Shown here one piece after another: positions 32,546 through 44,133 of a stretch of 64,000 bases of DNA; the first letter of the stretch is position 1, and every line of letters starts with the position of its first letter. The position numbers and the translations under genes are program-made. A model generated the notes under the pieces. It saw nothing but the letters and a program-made list of their open reading frames with translations, had not been told where the DNA came from and searched no databases. The DNA comes from Microbacterium sp. GTDB taxonomy: Bacteria > Actinomycetota > Actinomycetes > Actinomycetales > Microbacteriaceae. The DNA is taken from contig JAFKIL010000001.1 of assembly GCA_017306415.1 (NCBI GenBank), positions 124,001 through 188,000 of the forward strand, in the 5' to 3' direction.

Positions 32546-33334
32546 TCAGGCGGCAGTGAGGCGGTAGCCCACTCCGCGCACGGTCTCGATCCAGCGCGGC
32601 GACGCGGGCGACTCGCCCAGCTTGCGGCGGAGGTTCGCCATGTGCACCTCGATCGCCCGAGCGTCGCTGTCGCTGACGAACTCGGCACCGGTGAACCGTT
32701 CCCCACGCAGCATGAGCGCGAGATCCGTCTTGCTCAGCACACGCCGCCCGGAGGCGAGGAGGTCGGCGAGGATGTCGAACTCGCTGCGGGTCAGCTCGAG
32801 CTCCGAGCCGGAGACCATCGCGATCCGCATCTCGGGATGGACGCTGAGCTCCTTGTGGGTCAGCCATCCTTCAGACGAGCCCCCCGCGGCCGTGGGGACG
32901 GTGTCCTCCAGGGTCGCGGCGGCCGCCGCAGCGGGGGAGGGCTCGGCCGGACCGGCACCCTGCACTCGCGGCCGGCGCAGCATCGCGTCGATGCGCGCGC
33001 GCAGCTCTCGCGGCCGGAAGGGCTTGGCCACATAGTCATCCGCTCCGGCCTCGAGGCCCTGAAGAGCGTCGATCTCCTCGGTGCGGGCGGTCAGCATCAC
33101 GATGTAGGTGCTGCTCACGGCCCGGATCCGCTTGGCCGTCTCGAAGCCGTCCATCCCGGGCATGTTCACGTCGAGCGTGGTCACGACGGGATCGTACTTC
33201 CGGACGAGATCGAGACCCTCCAGGCCGTTCGCCGCGGCATGCACGACGAAGCCGGCCTGCTCGAGCACCGTGGTCAGGAGCGTGCGGATATCCTCTTCGT
33301 CTTCGACGACGACTGCGACGCGAGCTTGTTCCAT
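32546..33334 (-). CDS. OmpR/PhoB-family response regulator
   Basis: This 262-residue regulator has a receiver domain with acidic pocket VVEDEED and phospho-acceptor Asp55 in TTLDVNMPGMDG, and the switch lysine in DDYVAKPFRPREL. A Pro/Ala-rich linker follows, then a winged helix (LTRSEFDILADLLA, then IEVHMANLRRKLGE and WIETVRGVGYRL). I prefer ATG 33334 directly before the receiver domain; an in-frame ATG at 33391 would add 19 residues. It is convergent with the kinase operon and adjacent to the sipW locus. Confidence 0.92.
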   Translation of the reverse strand: MEQARVAVVVEDEEDIRTLLTTVLEQAGFVVHAAANGLEGLDLVRKYDPVVTTLDVNMPGMDGFETAKRIRAVSSTYIVMLTARTEEIDALQGLEAGADDYVAKPFRPRELRARIDAMLRRPRVQGAGPAEPSPAAAAAATLEDTVPTAAGGSSEGWLTHKELSVHPEMRIAMVSGSELELTRSEFDILADLLASGRRVLSKTDLALMLRGERFTGAEFVSDSDARAIEVHMANLRRKLGESPASPRWIETVRGVGYRLTAA

Positions 33335-33453
33335 CGATCCACCGTCCGTGGCGGGGCGCTCTCCCGATGTGGGCGCCCGGACCTCGGTCATGATATCCCA
33401 GAACATGCGGCGGAATGCTTCGCCGGGCTGGCGCGTGTCGTGTCGTTCGAGAG

Positions 33454-33984
33454 TCATGAGCACATCACCGACTTGCCGGACTTGTTCTCATAGACCGGGA
33501 AGTAGACCGTCGTGGTCAGCCAATCGTTCGCACGTCCGGTGATCCGAGGCAGGGAGCTGCAGGTCCATCCGCTCGTACCGGTGAACTGTGCGGCGGTCGA
33601 GACGCCCGCGTTCGCCCAGCTCCACGTGCCGGCGGCGCCCGTCGCGGTGGTCAGGTCCACGGAGAAGGAGATCGTCTTGGCGGCAGGTGCGTCGAAGCTG
33701 ATGTAGTAGTTGCGTGTCTGATCGCCCACGGTGCCCCAGCCGTCGTAACGGATTCCGGTCACGGTGCACTTCACGGCGTTCCCGCCCTGATTGACCGCAG
33801 TGCACGTGTTGCCGCCGGACGGCGCGTTCCAGGTGCCCGCGGTCACGGTCGCCTGCGTGTAGGTGACGTCGGTCCACGCGGCCTGCGTACGTGCGGGTCC
33901 TGTGGCGACGGTCAGAACGGCGCCCGCCACGGCGAGCACCGCGACGAGCGCCGTGATCCGGCCCCTGGTGATCTTCAGGTTCAC
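33454..33984 (-). CDS. Secreted protein with SipW-type signal peptide
   Basis: This is a 176-residue exported protein. The signal (ITALVAVLAVAGAVLTVATG) ends with an AAWTD motif like that of TasA/camelysin-type substrates of SipW. The mature part is Thr/Gly/Ser-rich and beta-like, with cysteine pairs (CTAVNQGGNAVKC, and a final Cys) that could form disulfides. The GTG at 33984 overlaps the signal peptidase stop by 4 nt. A fibre, tip or accessory role is an inference. Confidence 0.75.
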   Translation of the reverse strand: MNLKITRGRITALVAVLAVAGAVLTVATGPARTQAAWTDVTYTQATVTAGTWNAPSGGNTCTAVNQGGNAVKCTVTGIRYDGWGTVGDQTRNYYISFDAPAAKTISFSVDLTTATGAAGTWSWANAGVSTAAQFTGTSGWTCSSLPRITGRANDWLTTTVYFPVYENKSGKSVMCS

Positions 33985-34604
33985 GGGGCGACCGTCCCCA
34001 CGAGGTCCGCGGTGCGTGCGGCGGTGGCGACCTCCGCGTCCGTCCTTGCCCCCACAGGGACGGACGCGTCGGCCGACGGAGAGTCCCGCTGCTCGTGTCG
34101 GGTGCGGTCCCGACGGGACGGGGCGGGCAGGAGCCACGTGATCCCCATCAGCCCGACGAGGCCCACGAGCAGCGGAACAGCGACGGCCGGAGTGGTCATG
34201 CGCATGATGACGTTCCCCACTCCCGGCACGGTGATCTTCGGCATCCAGGCCTCACCGGTCACGGTGTAGTCGAGCGCGTCCTGGAACTGGTTCGCGTCGC
34301 CCTTGAGCGTGATGGTGTAGGTGTCGCCCCCGTCGGAGACGATCTTCTGGATGCGGTGGGTGACGAGGTTGTGGGTCAGCTGACTCGGCAGGCTGACGAC
34401 GTCCCCGATCTTCAGCGAGCTCGCCGGCACCTTCGTGTCGATGACGAGGTCGCCGGTCATGATCTTGGGCTCCATGGAGCCGGAGATGACGACGAGAGGC
34501 TTCACGATCCCGGCGGCGGTCAGTCCCCACATCACGCCGCTGACGATCCCGATCCCGGCCAGCAGCCAGAGGATCCCCAGCGCGACGCGTCGAAGTGCTC
34601 CCAT
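33981..34604 (-). CDS. sipW: Signal peptidase I, SipW (ER-type) family
   Basis: This 207-residue membrane peptidase has an N-terminal helix (8-32), the catalytic Ser43 in SGSMEP, and a histidine (His83 in VTHRI) in place of the lysine of ordinary bacterial signal peptidases. That substitution is typical of the SipW/archaeal S26B type. A second helix lies near residues 150-172, then a polar tail. ATG 34604 has an AGGAGC ribosome site. It sits between two SipW-signal proteins, its presumed substrates. Confidence 0.9.
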   Translation of the reverse strand: MGALRRVALGILWLLAGIGIVSGVMWGLTAAGIVKPLVVISGSMEPKIMTGDLVIDTKVPASSLKIGDVVSLPSQLTHNLVTHRIQKIVSDGGDTYTITLKGDANQFQDALDYTVTGEAWMPKITVPGVGNVIMRMTTPAVAVPLLVGLVGLMGITWLLPAPSRRDRTRHEQRDSPSADASVPVGARTDAEVATAARTADLVGTVAP

Positions 34605-34650
34605 TGTCCCTGCTCCTTGCCTGTCGGTTCTCTCAGTCGTCCTGTCGAAT

Positions 34651-34690
34651 GGATCGCGGTGCCCCGCATGGGAGCGGGGCACCGCGATCC
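34651..34690 (-). terminator. 17-bp perfect hairpin between the TasA-like gene and sipW
   Basis: 34651-34667 pairs without mismatch with 34674-34690 around the loop ATGGGA. It begins 8 nt beyond the TasA-like stop (34698) and precedes sipW, so it should act as a terminator or attenuator that lowers sipW relative to the structural gene. Confidence 0.7.
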
Positions 34691-34697
34691 TGGTCGC

Positions 34698-35252
34698 TTA
34701 CGCGGTCGCGGTCCCCGCGACCGTGACCACGATCGAGCCGGACTTGCCCTGGTTGGTGGTGGCCCAGTTCGACGGCGCGGTGACCGTCACGGTGATCGCC
34801 GTCTGCGGCGTGACACCGGACGCCGCGGTCAGCGTCGAGGACGCTGCGGAGGCGGTGACGGTCGGAGCGTCCGCGAAGGTGCTGCCAGAGGCCCAGGCCG
34901 TCGAGACGACGAGCGAGGCGTTCGTGGTGCCCGTGTTCTTGACGTAGACGGTGGCGGTCCGGGTCTGGCCGGGCAGCATGTTCGCGAACGTCGAGGACGG
35001 GATGGTCAGGGCGATGCTGCTCTGGTTGTCCGACTCGACCCAGTTGGTCGAACCGTCGAGCGAGCCCTGGAGGTTGAAGGTCGCAGCCTGCGCCGACGCC
35101 GAGAAGAAGACGTTGTCGGTCCAGGCGGCGCTCGTCGCCGCGGCGCCGATGCCGCCGATGGCGAGCGTGGCGAGGACGATGGCGATGACCGGACGGCGCT
35201 TGCCCTTGCGGTTCTGGCGACGCTCGGCGCGGGTGGTGTTTTCGGTGTTCAT
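34698..35252 (-). CDS. SipW-dependent-type secreted protein (TasA/camelysin-like)
   Basis: This 184-residue protein has a very basic N-terminus (RAERRQNRKGKRRP), a hydrophobic stretch and the processing-site motif ATSAAWTDNVFF. The body is Thr/Ser/Ala-rich and beta-sandwich-like, with TVYVKNTGTTNASLVVST and VTPQTAITVTVTAPS. Such proteins form cell-surface fibres in Bacillus, but this is only a family resemblance. ATG 35252 has a GGAAAGGCAG ribosome site. It is first in the three-gene locus, ahead of a strong hairpin. Confidence 0.82.
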   Translation of the reverse strand: MNTENTTRAERRQNRKGKRRPVIAIVLATLAIGGIGAAATSAAWTDNVFFSASAQAATFNLQGSLDGSTNWVESDNQSSIALTIPSSTFANMLPGQTRTATVYVKNTGTTNASLVVSTAWASGSTFADAPTVTASAASSTLTAASGVTPQTAITVTVTAPSNWATTNQGKSGSIVVTVAGTATA

Positions 35253-35350
35253 GATTCTGCCTTTCCGGCGATCTGGGGTAGCCGTTCGTTTGGTGGATGT
35301 CAGCTGCGGGATCTCCCCCGGGAATCCCGGCGCCGCATCCGACAACCACG

Positions 35351-35356
35351 AAGTTA
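35351..35356 (-). promoter_or_regulatory. Probable -10 box (TAACTT) of the TasA-like operon
   Basis: TAACTT on the minus strand lies about 100 nt upstream of ATG 35252 and just downstream of the CTTGAG repeats. Confidence 0.4.
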
Positions 35357-35366
35357 GGGGGGTCGC

Positions 35367-35404
35367 CTCAAGGCAGCCTCAAGTGCCGCTCAAGCGGGTC
35401 CAAG
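35367..35404 (-). promoter_or_regulatory. CTTGAG direct repeats spaced 11 bp, candidate OmpR-type operator
   Basis: On the minus strand CTTGAG occurs at 35394, 35383 and 35372, each 11 bp apart, with a weaker CTTGGA about 10 bp further upstream. One-helical-turn direct repeats just upstream of a -10 box are the usual form of PhoB/OmpR-class binding sites. Confidence 0.5.
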
Positions 35405-35461
35405 GAACGTCGCACTGAGCCAAAACTGAGGTTGGCGGGTGGACCGTGGCATCCTCGACTC

Positions 35462-36064
35462 ATGCCTCTCGTCGCTCTCACCGGTGGCATCGCCTCGGGG
35501 AAGTCCACGATCGCGCGGCGGCTCGCAGAGCACGGCGCCGTCGTGGTGGACGCCGATGCGATCGTCCGTTCCGTCCAGGCGCCGGGGTCACCGGTGCTCG
35601 CCGCCATCGCCGACGAGTTCGGTGGAGACGTCATCCTCGCCGACGGCACGCTCGACCGCGCAGCGCTCGCCGGCCGGGTCTTCGGCCACCCCGATCGTGT
35701 CGCCCGGCTGAACGCCATCGTTCACCCCGCGGTGCGGGCGGAGTCGCACCGGCGCTTCGAGGAGGCGTTCGCGAGCGACCCGGAGTCCGTGGTGGTCTAC
35801 GACGTCCCGCTCCTCGCCGAGGCGCGTGCGGACGACGCGTGGGACCGCGTCGTGGTGGCTCATGCGCCGGCGGCGGAGCGCGCCGCGCGCCTGGTCGCGC
35901 TGCGCGGGATGACAGAGGCCGAAGCCGGCGCCCGGATCGCGTCCCAGGCCTCCGACGAGGAGCGACTGCGCCTCGCCGACGTCGTGATCGACACCTCCGG
36001 CACCATCGAGGACACCCTTCGGCAGGTCGACGTGCTCTGGACCGAGCTCCACCCGAGACCGTAG
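35462..36064 (+). CDS. coaE: Dephospho-CoA kinase
   Basis: CoaE phosphorylates dephospho-CoA, the last step of coenzyme A synthesis. The 200-residue protein has the P-loop TGGIASGKSTIARRLAE, the VVDADAIVR segment, VVVYDVPLLAEARADDAWD and the lid arginines in RLVALRGMTEAEAGARI. ATG 35462 matches the family start; a weak CATCCT box ends 6 nt upstream. It is divergent from the TasA-like gene across a 209-bp region that holds the CTTGAG repeats. Confidence 0.95.
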   Translation: MPLVALTGGIASGKSTIARRLAEHGAVVVDADAIVRSVQAPGSPVLAAIADEFGGDVILADGTLDRAALAGRVFGHPDRVARLNAIVHPAVRAESHRRFEEAFASDPESVVVYDVPLLAEARADDAWDRVVVAHAPAAERAARLVALRGMTEAEAGARIASQASDEERLRLADVVIDTSGTIEDTLRQVDVLWTELHPRP

Positions 36065-36102
36065 GGAAACGCCGCCGATACGCGTCGTTCACACCGCTCC
36101 CG

Positions 36103-36108
36103 TAGCCT
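36103..36108 (+). promoter_or_regulatory. Probable -10 box (TAGCCT) of the 36-codon gene
   Basis: TAGCCT lies 38 nt before ATG 36147, which has its own GAGGGGGGA ribosome site. Confidence 0.45.
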
Positions 36109-36146
36109 GCCCCCACGGCGGCAGAGCCGAGGCGAGGGGGGACACC

Positions 36147-36257
36147 ATGCGACACAGGAGCGACGGCGGGATGCCGGGGTACGGGCTGCCTGACGACGTC
36201 GAGTGGGCGGACTTCGCGACCGGAGACTTCGAGAGCGGCGACGACGACGACGTCTGA
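36147..36257 (+). CDS. Small acidic protein (36 aa)
   Basis: An ATG with a strong Shine-Dalgarno (GAGGGGGG, 5 nt before) and an upstream TAGCCT box opens a 36-residue frame. It reads MRHRSDGGMPGYGLPDD and later EWADFATGDFESGDDDDV. It is basic at the start and strongly acidic at the end. I do not recognise it. The combination of promoter, ribosome site and an ordered acidic tail makes a real gene likely. It lies alone between coaE and uvrB. Confidence 0.6.
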   Translation: MRHRSDGGMPGYGLPDDVEWADFATGDFESGDDDDV

Positions 36258-36323
36258 GTCGCAGCTCTCACGGACGGGCCTCCGCCCGCGGCGAACGGCG
36301 GTCGCGATGTCGGTGGGCCGACC

Positions 36324-36329
36324 TACGCT
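36324..36329 (+). promoter_or_regulatory. Leaderless -10 box (TACGCT) of uvrB
   Basis: TACGCT ends 6 nt before ATG 36336, favouring it over the GTG at 36333. Confidence 0.55.
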
Positions 36330-36335
36330 GGAGTG

Positions 36336-38417
36336 ATGCAGACCACCCGATCAGTACGCCCGTTCGAGGTCGTGAGCGAGTACGCCCCGAGCGGAGATCA
36401 GCCGCAGGCGATCGCCGACCTCGCGGCGAGGATCAATGCGGGTGAGACGGACGTCGTGCTCCTCGGCGCAACGGGGACGGGCAAGTCGGCGACCACGGCC
36501 TGGCTGATCGAGCAGGTGCAGCGCCCCACGCTCGTGCTCGCGCACAACAAGACCCTCGCGGCGCAGCTCGCCAACGAGTTCCGCGACTTGATGCCGCACA
36601 ATGCGGTCGAGTACTTCGTCAGCTATTACGACTACTACCAGCCCGAGGCCTACGTCCCGCAGACGGACACGTTCATCGAGAAGGACTCGTCCATCAACGC
36701 AGAGGTCGAGCGGTTGCGTCATTCCACGACCAACTCGCTTCTCAGCCGCCGCGACGTCGTCGTGGTCAGTACGGTGTCGTGCATCTACGGCCTGGGCGCG
36801 CCGGAGGAGTACCTCCGTGCGATGGTCGCGCTGCAGGTGGGGGAGCGGTACGACAGGGACGCCCTGATCCGGCAGTTCATCGCCATGCAGTACAACCGCA
36901 ACGACGTGGATTTCTCGCGCGGCAACTTCCGTGTGCGCGGCGACACGATCGAGATCATCCCGGTCTACGAGGAGTTCGCGATCCGCATCGAGCTGTTCGG
37001 CGACGAGATCGAGGCGCTCTACATGCTGCATCCGCTCACGGGCGACGTCGTGCAGAAGCTGGACGCTGTGCCGATCTTCCCCGCCTCGCACTACGTCGCC
37101 GGTACGGACGTGGTGCAGCGCGCGATCGGCACGATCGAGACCGAGCTCGAGCAGCGCCTCAAGGAGCTCGAGTCCCAGGGGAAGCTCCTCGAGGCGCAGC
37201 GACTCCGCATGCGGACGACGTTCGACCTCGAGATGCTGCAGCAGCTGGGCTTCTGCTCCGGCATCGAGAACTACTCGCGTCATCTCGACGCGCGGGCCCC
37301 GGGCGAGCCGCCGCACACGCTGCTCGACTTCTTCCCCGACGACTTCCTCCTCGTGATCGACGAGTCGCACGTCACGGTGCCCCAGATCGGTGCGATGTAC
37401 GAGGGGGATGCATCGCGCAAGCGGACTCTCGTCGAGCACGGTTTCCGCCTCCCGAGCGCTCTCGACAACCGTCCGCTCCGGTGGGACGAGTTCAAGGAGC
37501 GGATCGGGCAGACGGTGTACCTCTCCGCGACGCCCGGCCGCTACGAGATGGGCATCGCGGACGGCGTGGTCGAGCAGATCATCCGTCCGACCGGTCTCGT
37601 CGATCCCCAGATCGTGCTGAAGCCTTCCAAGGGCCAGATCGACGATCTGCTCGAGGAGATCCGCATCAGGGCGGAGCGTGACGAGCGTGTCCTGGTGACG
37701 ACGCTCACCAAGAAGATGGCCGAGGAGCTGACCGACTTCCTCGGTGAGCACGGCGTCCGCGTACGCTACCTGCACTCCGACGTCGACACCCTCCGCCGCG
37801 TCGAGCTGCTGACCGAGCTCCGCGCCGGTGTCTACGACGTGCTCGTCGGGATCAACCTCCTGCGAGAGGGTCTCGATCTGCCCGAGGTCTCCCTCGTGTC
37901 GATCCTCGACGCCGACAAGGAGGGGTTCCTGCGCTCCGGCACGTCGCTGATCCAGACGATCGGTCGCGCGGCCCGGAACGTCTCGGGCGAGGTGCACATG
38001 TACGCCGACAACATGACCGATTCGATGCGCAACGCGATCGAGGAGACCGACCGCCGTCGCGAGAAGCAGGTCGCATACAACCTCGCGAACGGCATCGATC
38101 CCCAGCCGTTGCGGAAGCGGATCGCCGACATCACGGACGTGCTCGCTCGCGAGGGCGCCGATACGGCCGCCATGCTCTCCAAGCGCGATGCGGCCAAGCT
38201 GAAGTCGGGCAAGGGCAAGAGCCCGACGCCCCAGCTGCGCCGGACGGGGATCGCCGCGGAGGGGGCGGATCAGCTCGAGGCCACGATCGCGGACCTCAGC
38301 GATCAGATGCTGGCCGCCGCGGGAGAGCTGAAGTTCGAGCTCGCCGCCCGGCTCCGCGACGAGGTGCAAGACCTCAAGAAGGAGCTGCGGGCGATGGAGC
38401 GCGCCGGGCACGCCTGA
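36336..38417 (+). CDS. uvrB: Excinuclease ABC subunit B
   Basis: UvrB is the damage-verifying helicase-like subunit of nucleotide excision repair. The 693-residue protein has the Walker [15 protein letters not shown], the beta-hairpin [17 protein letters not shown], the DESHVTVPQ motif, motif [11 protein letters not shown], and a C-terminal UVR domain ([30 protein letters not shown]) that contacts UvrC. uvrA and uvrC lie 0.9-3.8 kb downstream, separated by the divergent regulator pair. Confidence 0.97.
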   Translation: MQTTRSVRPFEVVSEYAPSGDQPQAIADLAARINAGETDVVLLGATGTGKSATTAWLIEQVQRPTLVLAHNKTLAAQLANEFRDLMPHNAVEYFVSYYDYYQPEAYVPQTDTFIEKDSSINAEVERLRHSTTNSLLSRRDVVVVSTVSCIYGLGAPEEYLRAMVALQVGERYDRDALIRQFIAMQYNRNDVDFSRGNFRVRGDTIEIIPVYEEFAIRIELFGDEIEALYMLHPLTGDVVQKLDAVPIFPASHYVAGTDVVQRAIGTIETELEQRLKELESQGKLLEAQRLRMRTTFDLEMLQQLGFCSGIENYSRHLDARAPGEPPHTLLDFFPDDFLLVIDESHVTVPQIGAMYEGDASRKRTLVEHGFRLPSALDNRPLRWDEFKERIGQTVYLSATPGRYEMGIADGVVEQIIRPTGLVDPQIVLKPSKGQIDDLLEEIRIRAERDERVLVTTLTKKMAEELTDFLGEHGVRVRYLHSDVDTLRRVELLTELRAGVYDVLVGINLLREGLDLPEVSLVSILDADKEGFLRSGTSLIQTIGRAARNVSGEVHMYADNMTDSMRNAIEETDRRREKQVAYNLANGIDPQPLRKRIADITDVLAREGADTAAMLSKRDAAKLKSGKGKSPTPQLRRTGIAAEGADQLEATIADLSDQMLAAAGELKFELAARLRDEVQDLKKELRAMERAGHA

Positions 38418-38486
38418 CGCCGGGGCCTCCGGCGGCGCTGGGGTCCGCGACGTCGCTCACGGACACACGGCTCAAGGGCATGCAGC

Positions 38487-38717
38487 TCATGGACAGTGCA
38501 TGAGCGGCTTGGGGCCGGTCCGGTCGAAGGTGTGCTGCGACATCGGTGCGCCGCAGAGCGGGCACGGTCGCTCGGTCCGTGACGGCTCGGGAGTCGTCTC
38601 GTAGGGTCCGACCGCCGCCGGGCCGGCCGCGCGGATGAGCTTCTGATTGATCCACGCGTACCACCCGCCCGCTGCGCGCACGCGCTCGGACAGAGGCGGC
38701 CGTCGATCAGGGTCCAT
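38487..38717 (-). CDS. Small zinc-ribbon-like protein
   Basis: This 76-residue protein has a basic helix region (RVRAAGGWYAWINQKLIRAAGPAAVGPYE) and a C-terminal CPLCGAPMSQHTF motif followed by a late His-Cys (LMHCP). The CxxC...H...C pattern could bind one zinc ion. ATG 38717 follows a TATCAT box by 7 nt. It is divergent from the OhrR-like regulator, with an inverted repeat between them, so it is the likeliest regulated target. The function is unknown. Confidence 0.7.
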   Translation of the reverse strand: MDPDRRPPLSERVRAAGGWYAWINQKLIRAAGPAAVGPYETTPEPSRTERPCPLCGAPMSQHTFDRTGPKPLMHCP

Positions 38718-38724
38718 TCGTGTC

Positions 38725-38730
38725 ATGATA
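38725..38730 (-). promoter_or_regulatory. Leaderless -10 box (TATCAT) of the zinc-ribbon gene
   Basis: TATCAT is followed by 7 nt and ATG 38717. The operator palindrome directly abuts it on the upstream side. Confidence 0.5.
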
Positions 38731-38744
38731 GTTAGTGTACTAAC
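38731..38744. promoter_or_regulatory. Inverted repeat operator GTTAGT-GT-ACTAAC
   Basis: Perfect 6-bp arms around 2 bp. It adjoins the -10 box of the zinc-ribbon gene and covers the -35 region of the OhrR-like gene, so one dimer could control both. Confidence 0.6.
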
Positions 38745-38756
38745 CAATAGCGTGGA

Positions 38757-38762
38757 TAGGAT
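38757..38762 (+). promoter_or_regulatory. Leaderless -10 box (TAGGAT) of the OhrR-like gene
   Basis: TAGGAT ends 6 nt before GTG 38769. Confidence 0.55.
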
Positions 38763-38768
38763 CGATTC

Positions 38769-39215
38769 GTGGATGCGCGCGACGACCTGCTCAGGCTGGA
38801 CAACCAGCTGTGCTTCGCCATCGTCACGGCGGCTCGGAACGTCGTGTCGATCTACCGCCCCGTCCTCGAACCTCTCGGGCTCACGCATCCGCAGTATCTG
38901 GTGATGCTCGCGCTGTGGGAGCAGTCTCCGCGTTCGCTGGGGGAGCTCGCCGATGAGCTCGCGATGGAGTCGGCGACGCTGTCACCGCTCGTGAAGCGAC
39001 TCGAGGCGCAGGGTCGGGTCCGCCGCACCCGGCGGCCCGCCGACGAGCGCGTGCTCGACATCGGGCTGACCGAGGAGGGGCGGATGCTGCGGGAGAAGGC
39101 GCTCGAGGTGCCTGGGCAGATCATGGCCCGCGTCGGACTCGATGTCGCCGATCTCGTCCGGCTGCGCGACGCGCTGGCTCCCTTCGCCGGCCGCAGGGAG
39201 CCGTCCGCGGACTGA
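38769..39215 (+). CDS. MarR-family regulator, OhrR-like
   Basis: This 148-residue winged-helix regulator has an N-terminus LLRLDNQLCFAIV that carries Cys15, the peroxide-sensing cysteine position of OhrR. The DNA-binding part is LGELADELAMESATLSPLVKRLEAQG followed by the wing RRTRRPADERVLDIGLTEEG. OhrR normally represses ohr, which is not next to it; instead a zinc-ribbon gene is divergent. The palindrome at 38731-38744 is the probable binding site. Confidence 0.88.
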   Translation: MDARDDLLRLDNQLCFAIVTAARNVVSIYRPVLEPLGLTHPQYLVMLALWEQSPRSLGELADELAMESATLSPLVKRLEAQGRVRRTRRPADERVLDIGLTEEGRMLREKALEVPGQIMARVGLDVADLVRLRDALAPFAGRREPSAD

Positions 39216-39287
39216 CGAGCGTGTATGCGATGTCGGCGATCGGCTTCGCGGGGAGCGAAGGCCGGGGCCGATGTCCGAGGCCCCGCC

Positions 39288-39293
39288 TAGACT
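39288..39293 (+). promoter_or_regulatory. Leaderless -10 box (TAGACT) of uvrA
   Basis: TAGACT ends 6 nt before GTG 39300. Confidence 0.55.
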
Positions 39294-39299
39294 TGTCGG

Positions 39300-42200
<2,901 letters not shown>

Positions 42201-42201
42201 C

Positions 42202-44106
42202 GTGGCGGAACAGCTCCCGTACAAGCCGAAGCAGGGGGAGATCCCCACCGATCCCGGCGTGTACCGGTTCCGCGACCCCGCCGGGCGCATCCTCTACGTC
42301 GGCAAGGCGAAGAACCTGCGCGCGCGGCTGTCGAACTACTTCGCTCCACTGCGCACCCTCCACGAGCGCACCCGCCGCATGGTGACCACCGCGGCGTCGG
42401 TGGAGTGGACGGTCGTGGCGAGCGATGTGGAGGCCCTCCAGCTCGAGTACATGTGGATCCAGGAGTTCTCTCCGCCGTTCAACGTCCGGTACAAGGACGA
42501 CAAGTCCTATCCGTTCATGGCGATCACGCTCGCGGACGAGGCGCCGCGGGTGATCGTGACGCGCAATCACCGCATCCCTGGCGCGAAGTACTTCGGCCCG
42601 TATCCCAAAGTCTGGGCCGTGCACGACACGATCGATCTGATGATCAAGGTGTTCCCGATCCGCACCTGCAGCGACGCGTCGTACAAGAAGGCCATGGCGA
42701 CCGGGCGCCCCTGCTTCCCCGGTCAGATCGGGCGATGCGGCGGCCCGTGCTCGATGAAGGTGGGGATCGAGGAGCACCGCGCGATCGTGAACGACTTCGT
42801 CGCGTTCATGTCGGGCGGCGATGAACGGTTCACGAAGGAGCTCACGCGGCGGATGCGCGAGGCCTCGGCCGCCATGGACTACGAGGCGGCCGCGGGCTAC
42901 CGCGACAAGCTCCAGGCGATCGACGCGGTACTGAACCGGAGCGCACTGGTCCTCGCGTCGGACATGGACGCGGATCTGTTCGGCATCGCCGAGGACGAGC
43001 TCGCCGCGACGGTGCAGCACTTCGTCGTGCGCGGCGGCCGTGTCCGCGGCGTGCGGGCGATCACCATCGAGAAGGAGCTCGACATCAGCGGGGGCGAGCT
43101 CGTCGATCAGGTGATCCAGCGCGCCTACGGCGGCGCGAGCGACGCCGACATCCCTCGTCAGATCCTCGTGCCTGTGCTGCCCGACGACGCGACGGAGCTC
43201 GAAGCCTGGCTGCGGGAGCGCCGCGGCAAGCTCGTCTCGATCAAGGTGGCGCAGCGCGGACGCAAAGCGGAGCTGATGAAGACCGCCGCACTCAATGCGC
43301 AGCAGGCGCTCATGCTCCACAAGACCCGTCGTACCAGCGACTATGTCGCCCGTACCCAGGCGCTCACAGACCTGCAGGAGGCGCTGGGCCTGGCCGAGGC
43401 GCCGCTGCGCATCGAGGGTTACGACGTGTCGCACCTCTCGGGGACCAACGTCGTCGCGTCCATGGTGGTCTTCGAGGACGGCCTGCCCCGCAAGGACCAG
43501 TACCGGACCTTCGGCGTGCCCGAGACCACGGACGACACCGACTCGATCCACCAGGTGCTCATGCGGCGCCTCGCGTATCTCGATCGACCCGAGGAGAACG
43601 AGCCGCCCGAACCCACGGAGGCGGCCCTGCAGGACGGTGAGGTCGTCACGACGCGCCGGCGTCCGCGCTTCGCCTATCCTCCTCAGCTGCTCGTGGTCGA
43701 CGGGGGCAAGCCGCAGGTGGAGGCGGCGGCGCGGGCGCTCGCGGACGCGGGCCACGAGGAGATCGCGCTGTGCGGGATCGCCAAGCGGCTCGAGGAGGTC
43801 TGGCTGCCGGGCGAGGACTTCCCGGTGATCCTGCCACGCACGTCCGAGGCGCTCTACCTGCTCCAGCGTCTGCGGGACGAGGCGCATCGGTTCGCGATCA
43901 TCCATCAGCGCAAGCGGCGCAAGCGCGACATCAGCACGGTCCTCGCGGAGGTCCCCGGCCTCGGGGATGCCCGCATCCGGGCGCTCCTGCGTCATTTCGG
44001 GTCGGTGACCGCCCTCCGGAGCGCCACGGAGGACGAGATCGCCCAGCTCCCGGGTATCGGTCCCAAGCTGGCGGCATCCGTACACGGGCATCTCGCGGCT
44101 CGCTAG
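42202..44106 (+). CDS. uvrC: Excinuclease ABC subunit C
   Basis: UvrC makes both incisions in excision repair. The 634-residue protein has an N-terminal GIY-YIG nuclease ([21 protein letters not shown]), a UVR domain ([17 protein letters not shown]), an RNase H-like endonuclease core ([19 protein letters not shown] and LVVDGGKPQ) and a terminal helix-hairpin-helix pair ([19 protein letters not shown] and [12 protein letters not shown]). The start GTG lies 1 nt after uvrA. Its stop codon is shared with the rapZ -10 box. Confidence 0.96.
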   Translation: MAEQLPYKPKQGEIPTDPGVYRFRDPAGRILYVGKAKNLRARLSNYFAPLRTLHERTRRMVTTAASVEWTVVASDVEALQLEYMWIQEFSPPFNVRYKDDKSYPFMAITLADEAPRVIVTRNHRIPGAKYFGPYPKVWAVHDTIDLMIKVFPIRTCSDASYKKAMATGRPCFPGQIGRCGGPCSMKVGIEEHRAIVNDFVAFMSGGDERFTKELTRRMREASAAMDYEAAAGYRDKLQAIDAVLNRSALVLASDMDADLFGIAEDELAATVQHFVVRGGRVRGVRAITIEKELDISGGELVDQVIQRAYGGASDADIPRQILVPVLPDDATELEAWLRERRGKLVSIKVAQRGRKAELMKTAALNAQQALMLHKTRRTSDYVARTQALTDLQEALGLAEAPLRIEGYDVSHLSGTNVVASMVVFEDGLPRKDQYRTFGVPETTDDTDSIHQVLMRRLAYLDRPEENEPPEPTEAALQDGEVVTTRRRPRFAYPPQLLVVDGGKPQVEAAARALADAGHEEIALCGIAKRLEEVWLPGEDFPVILPRTSEALYLLQRLRDEAHRFAIIHQRKRRKRDISTVLAEVPGLGDARIRALLRHFGSVTALRSATEDEIAQLPGIGPKLAASVHGHLAAR

Positions 44107-44109
44107 GCT
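44104..44109 (+). promoter_or_regulatory. Probable -10 box (TAGGCT) of rapZ
   Basis: TAGGCT overlaps the TAG stop of uvrC and lies 24 nt before ATG 44134. Confidence 0.45.
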
Positions 44110-44133
44110 GGTCCCACGGGAGTGGGGGAGCAC

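Noticed and set aside
33354-33378. A 6-bp GGGCGC/GCGCCC hairpin upstream of the OmpR-type regulator start
   Set aside because: It is short, has a 13-nt loop, and in this G+C-rich context is likely to arise by chance.
38418-38434. A CGCCGG-GGCCT-CCGGCG hairpin after uvrB
   Set aside because: Only 6 bp and immediately at the stop codon; too weak to call a terminator.
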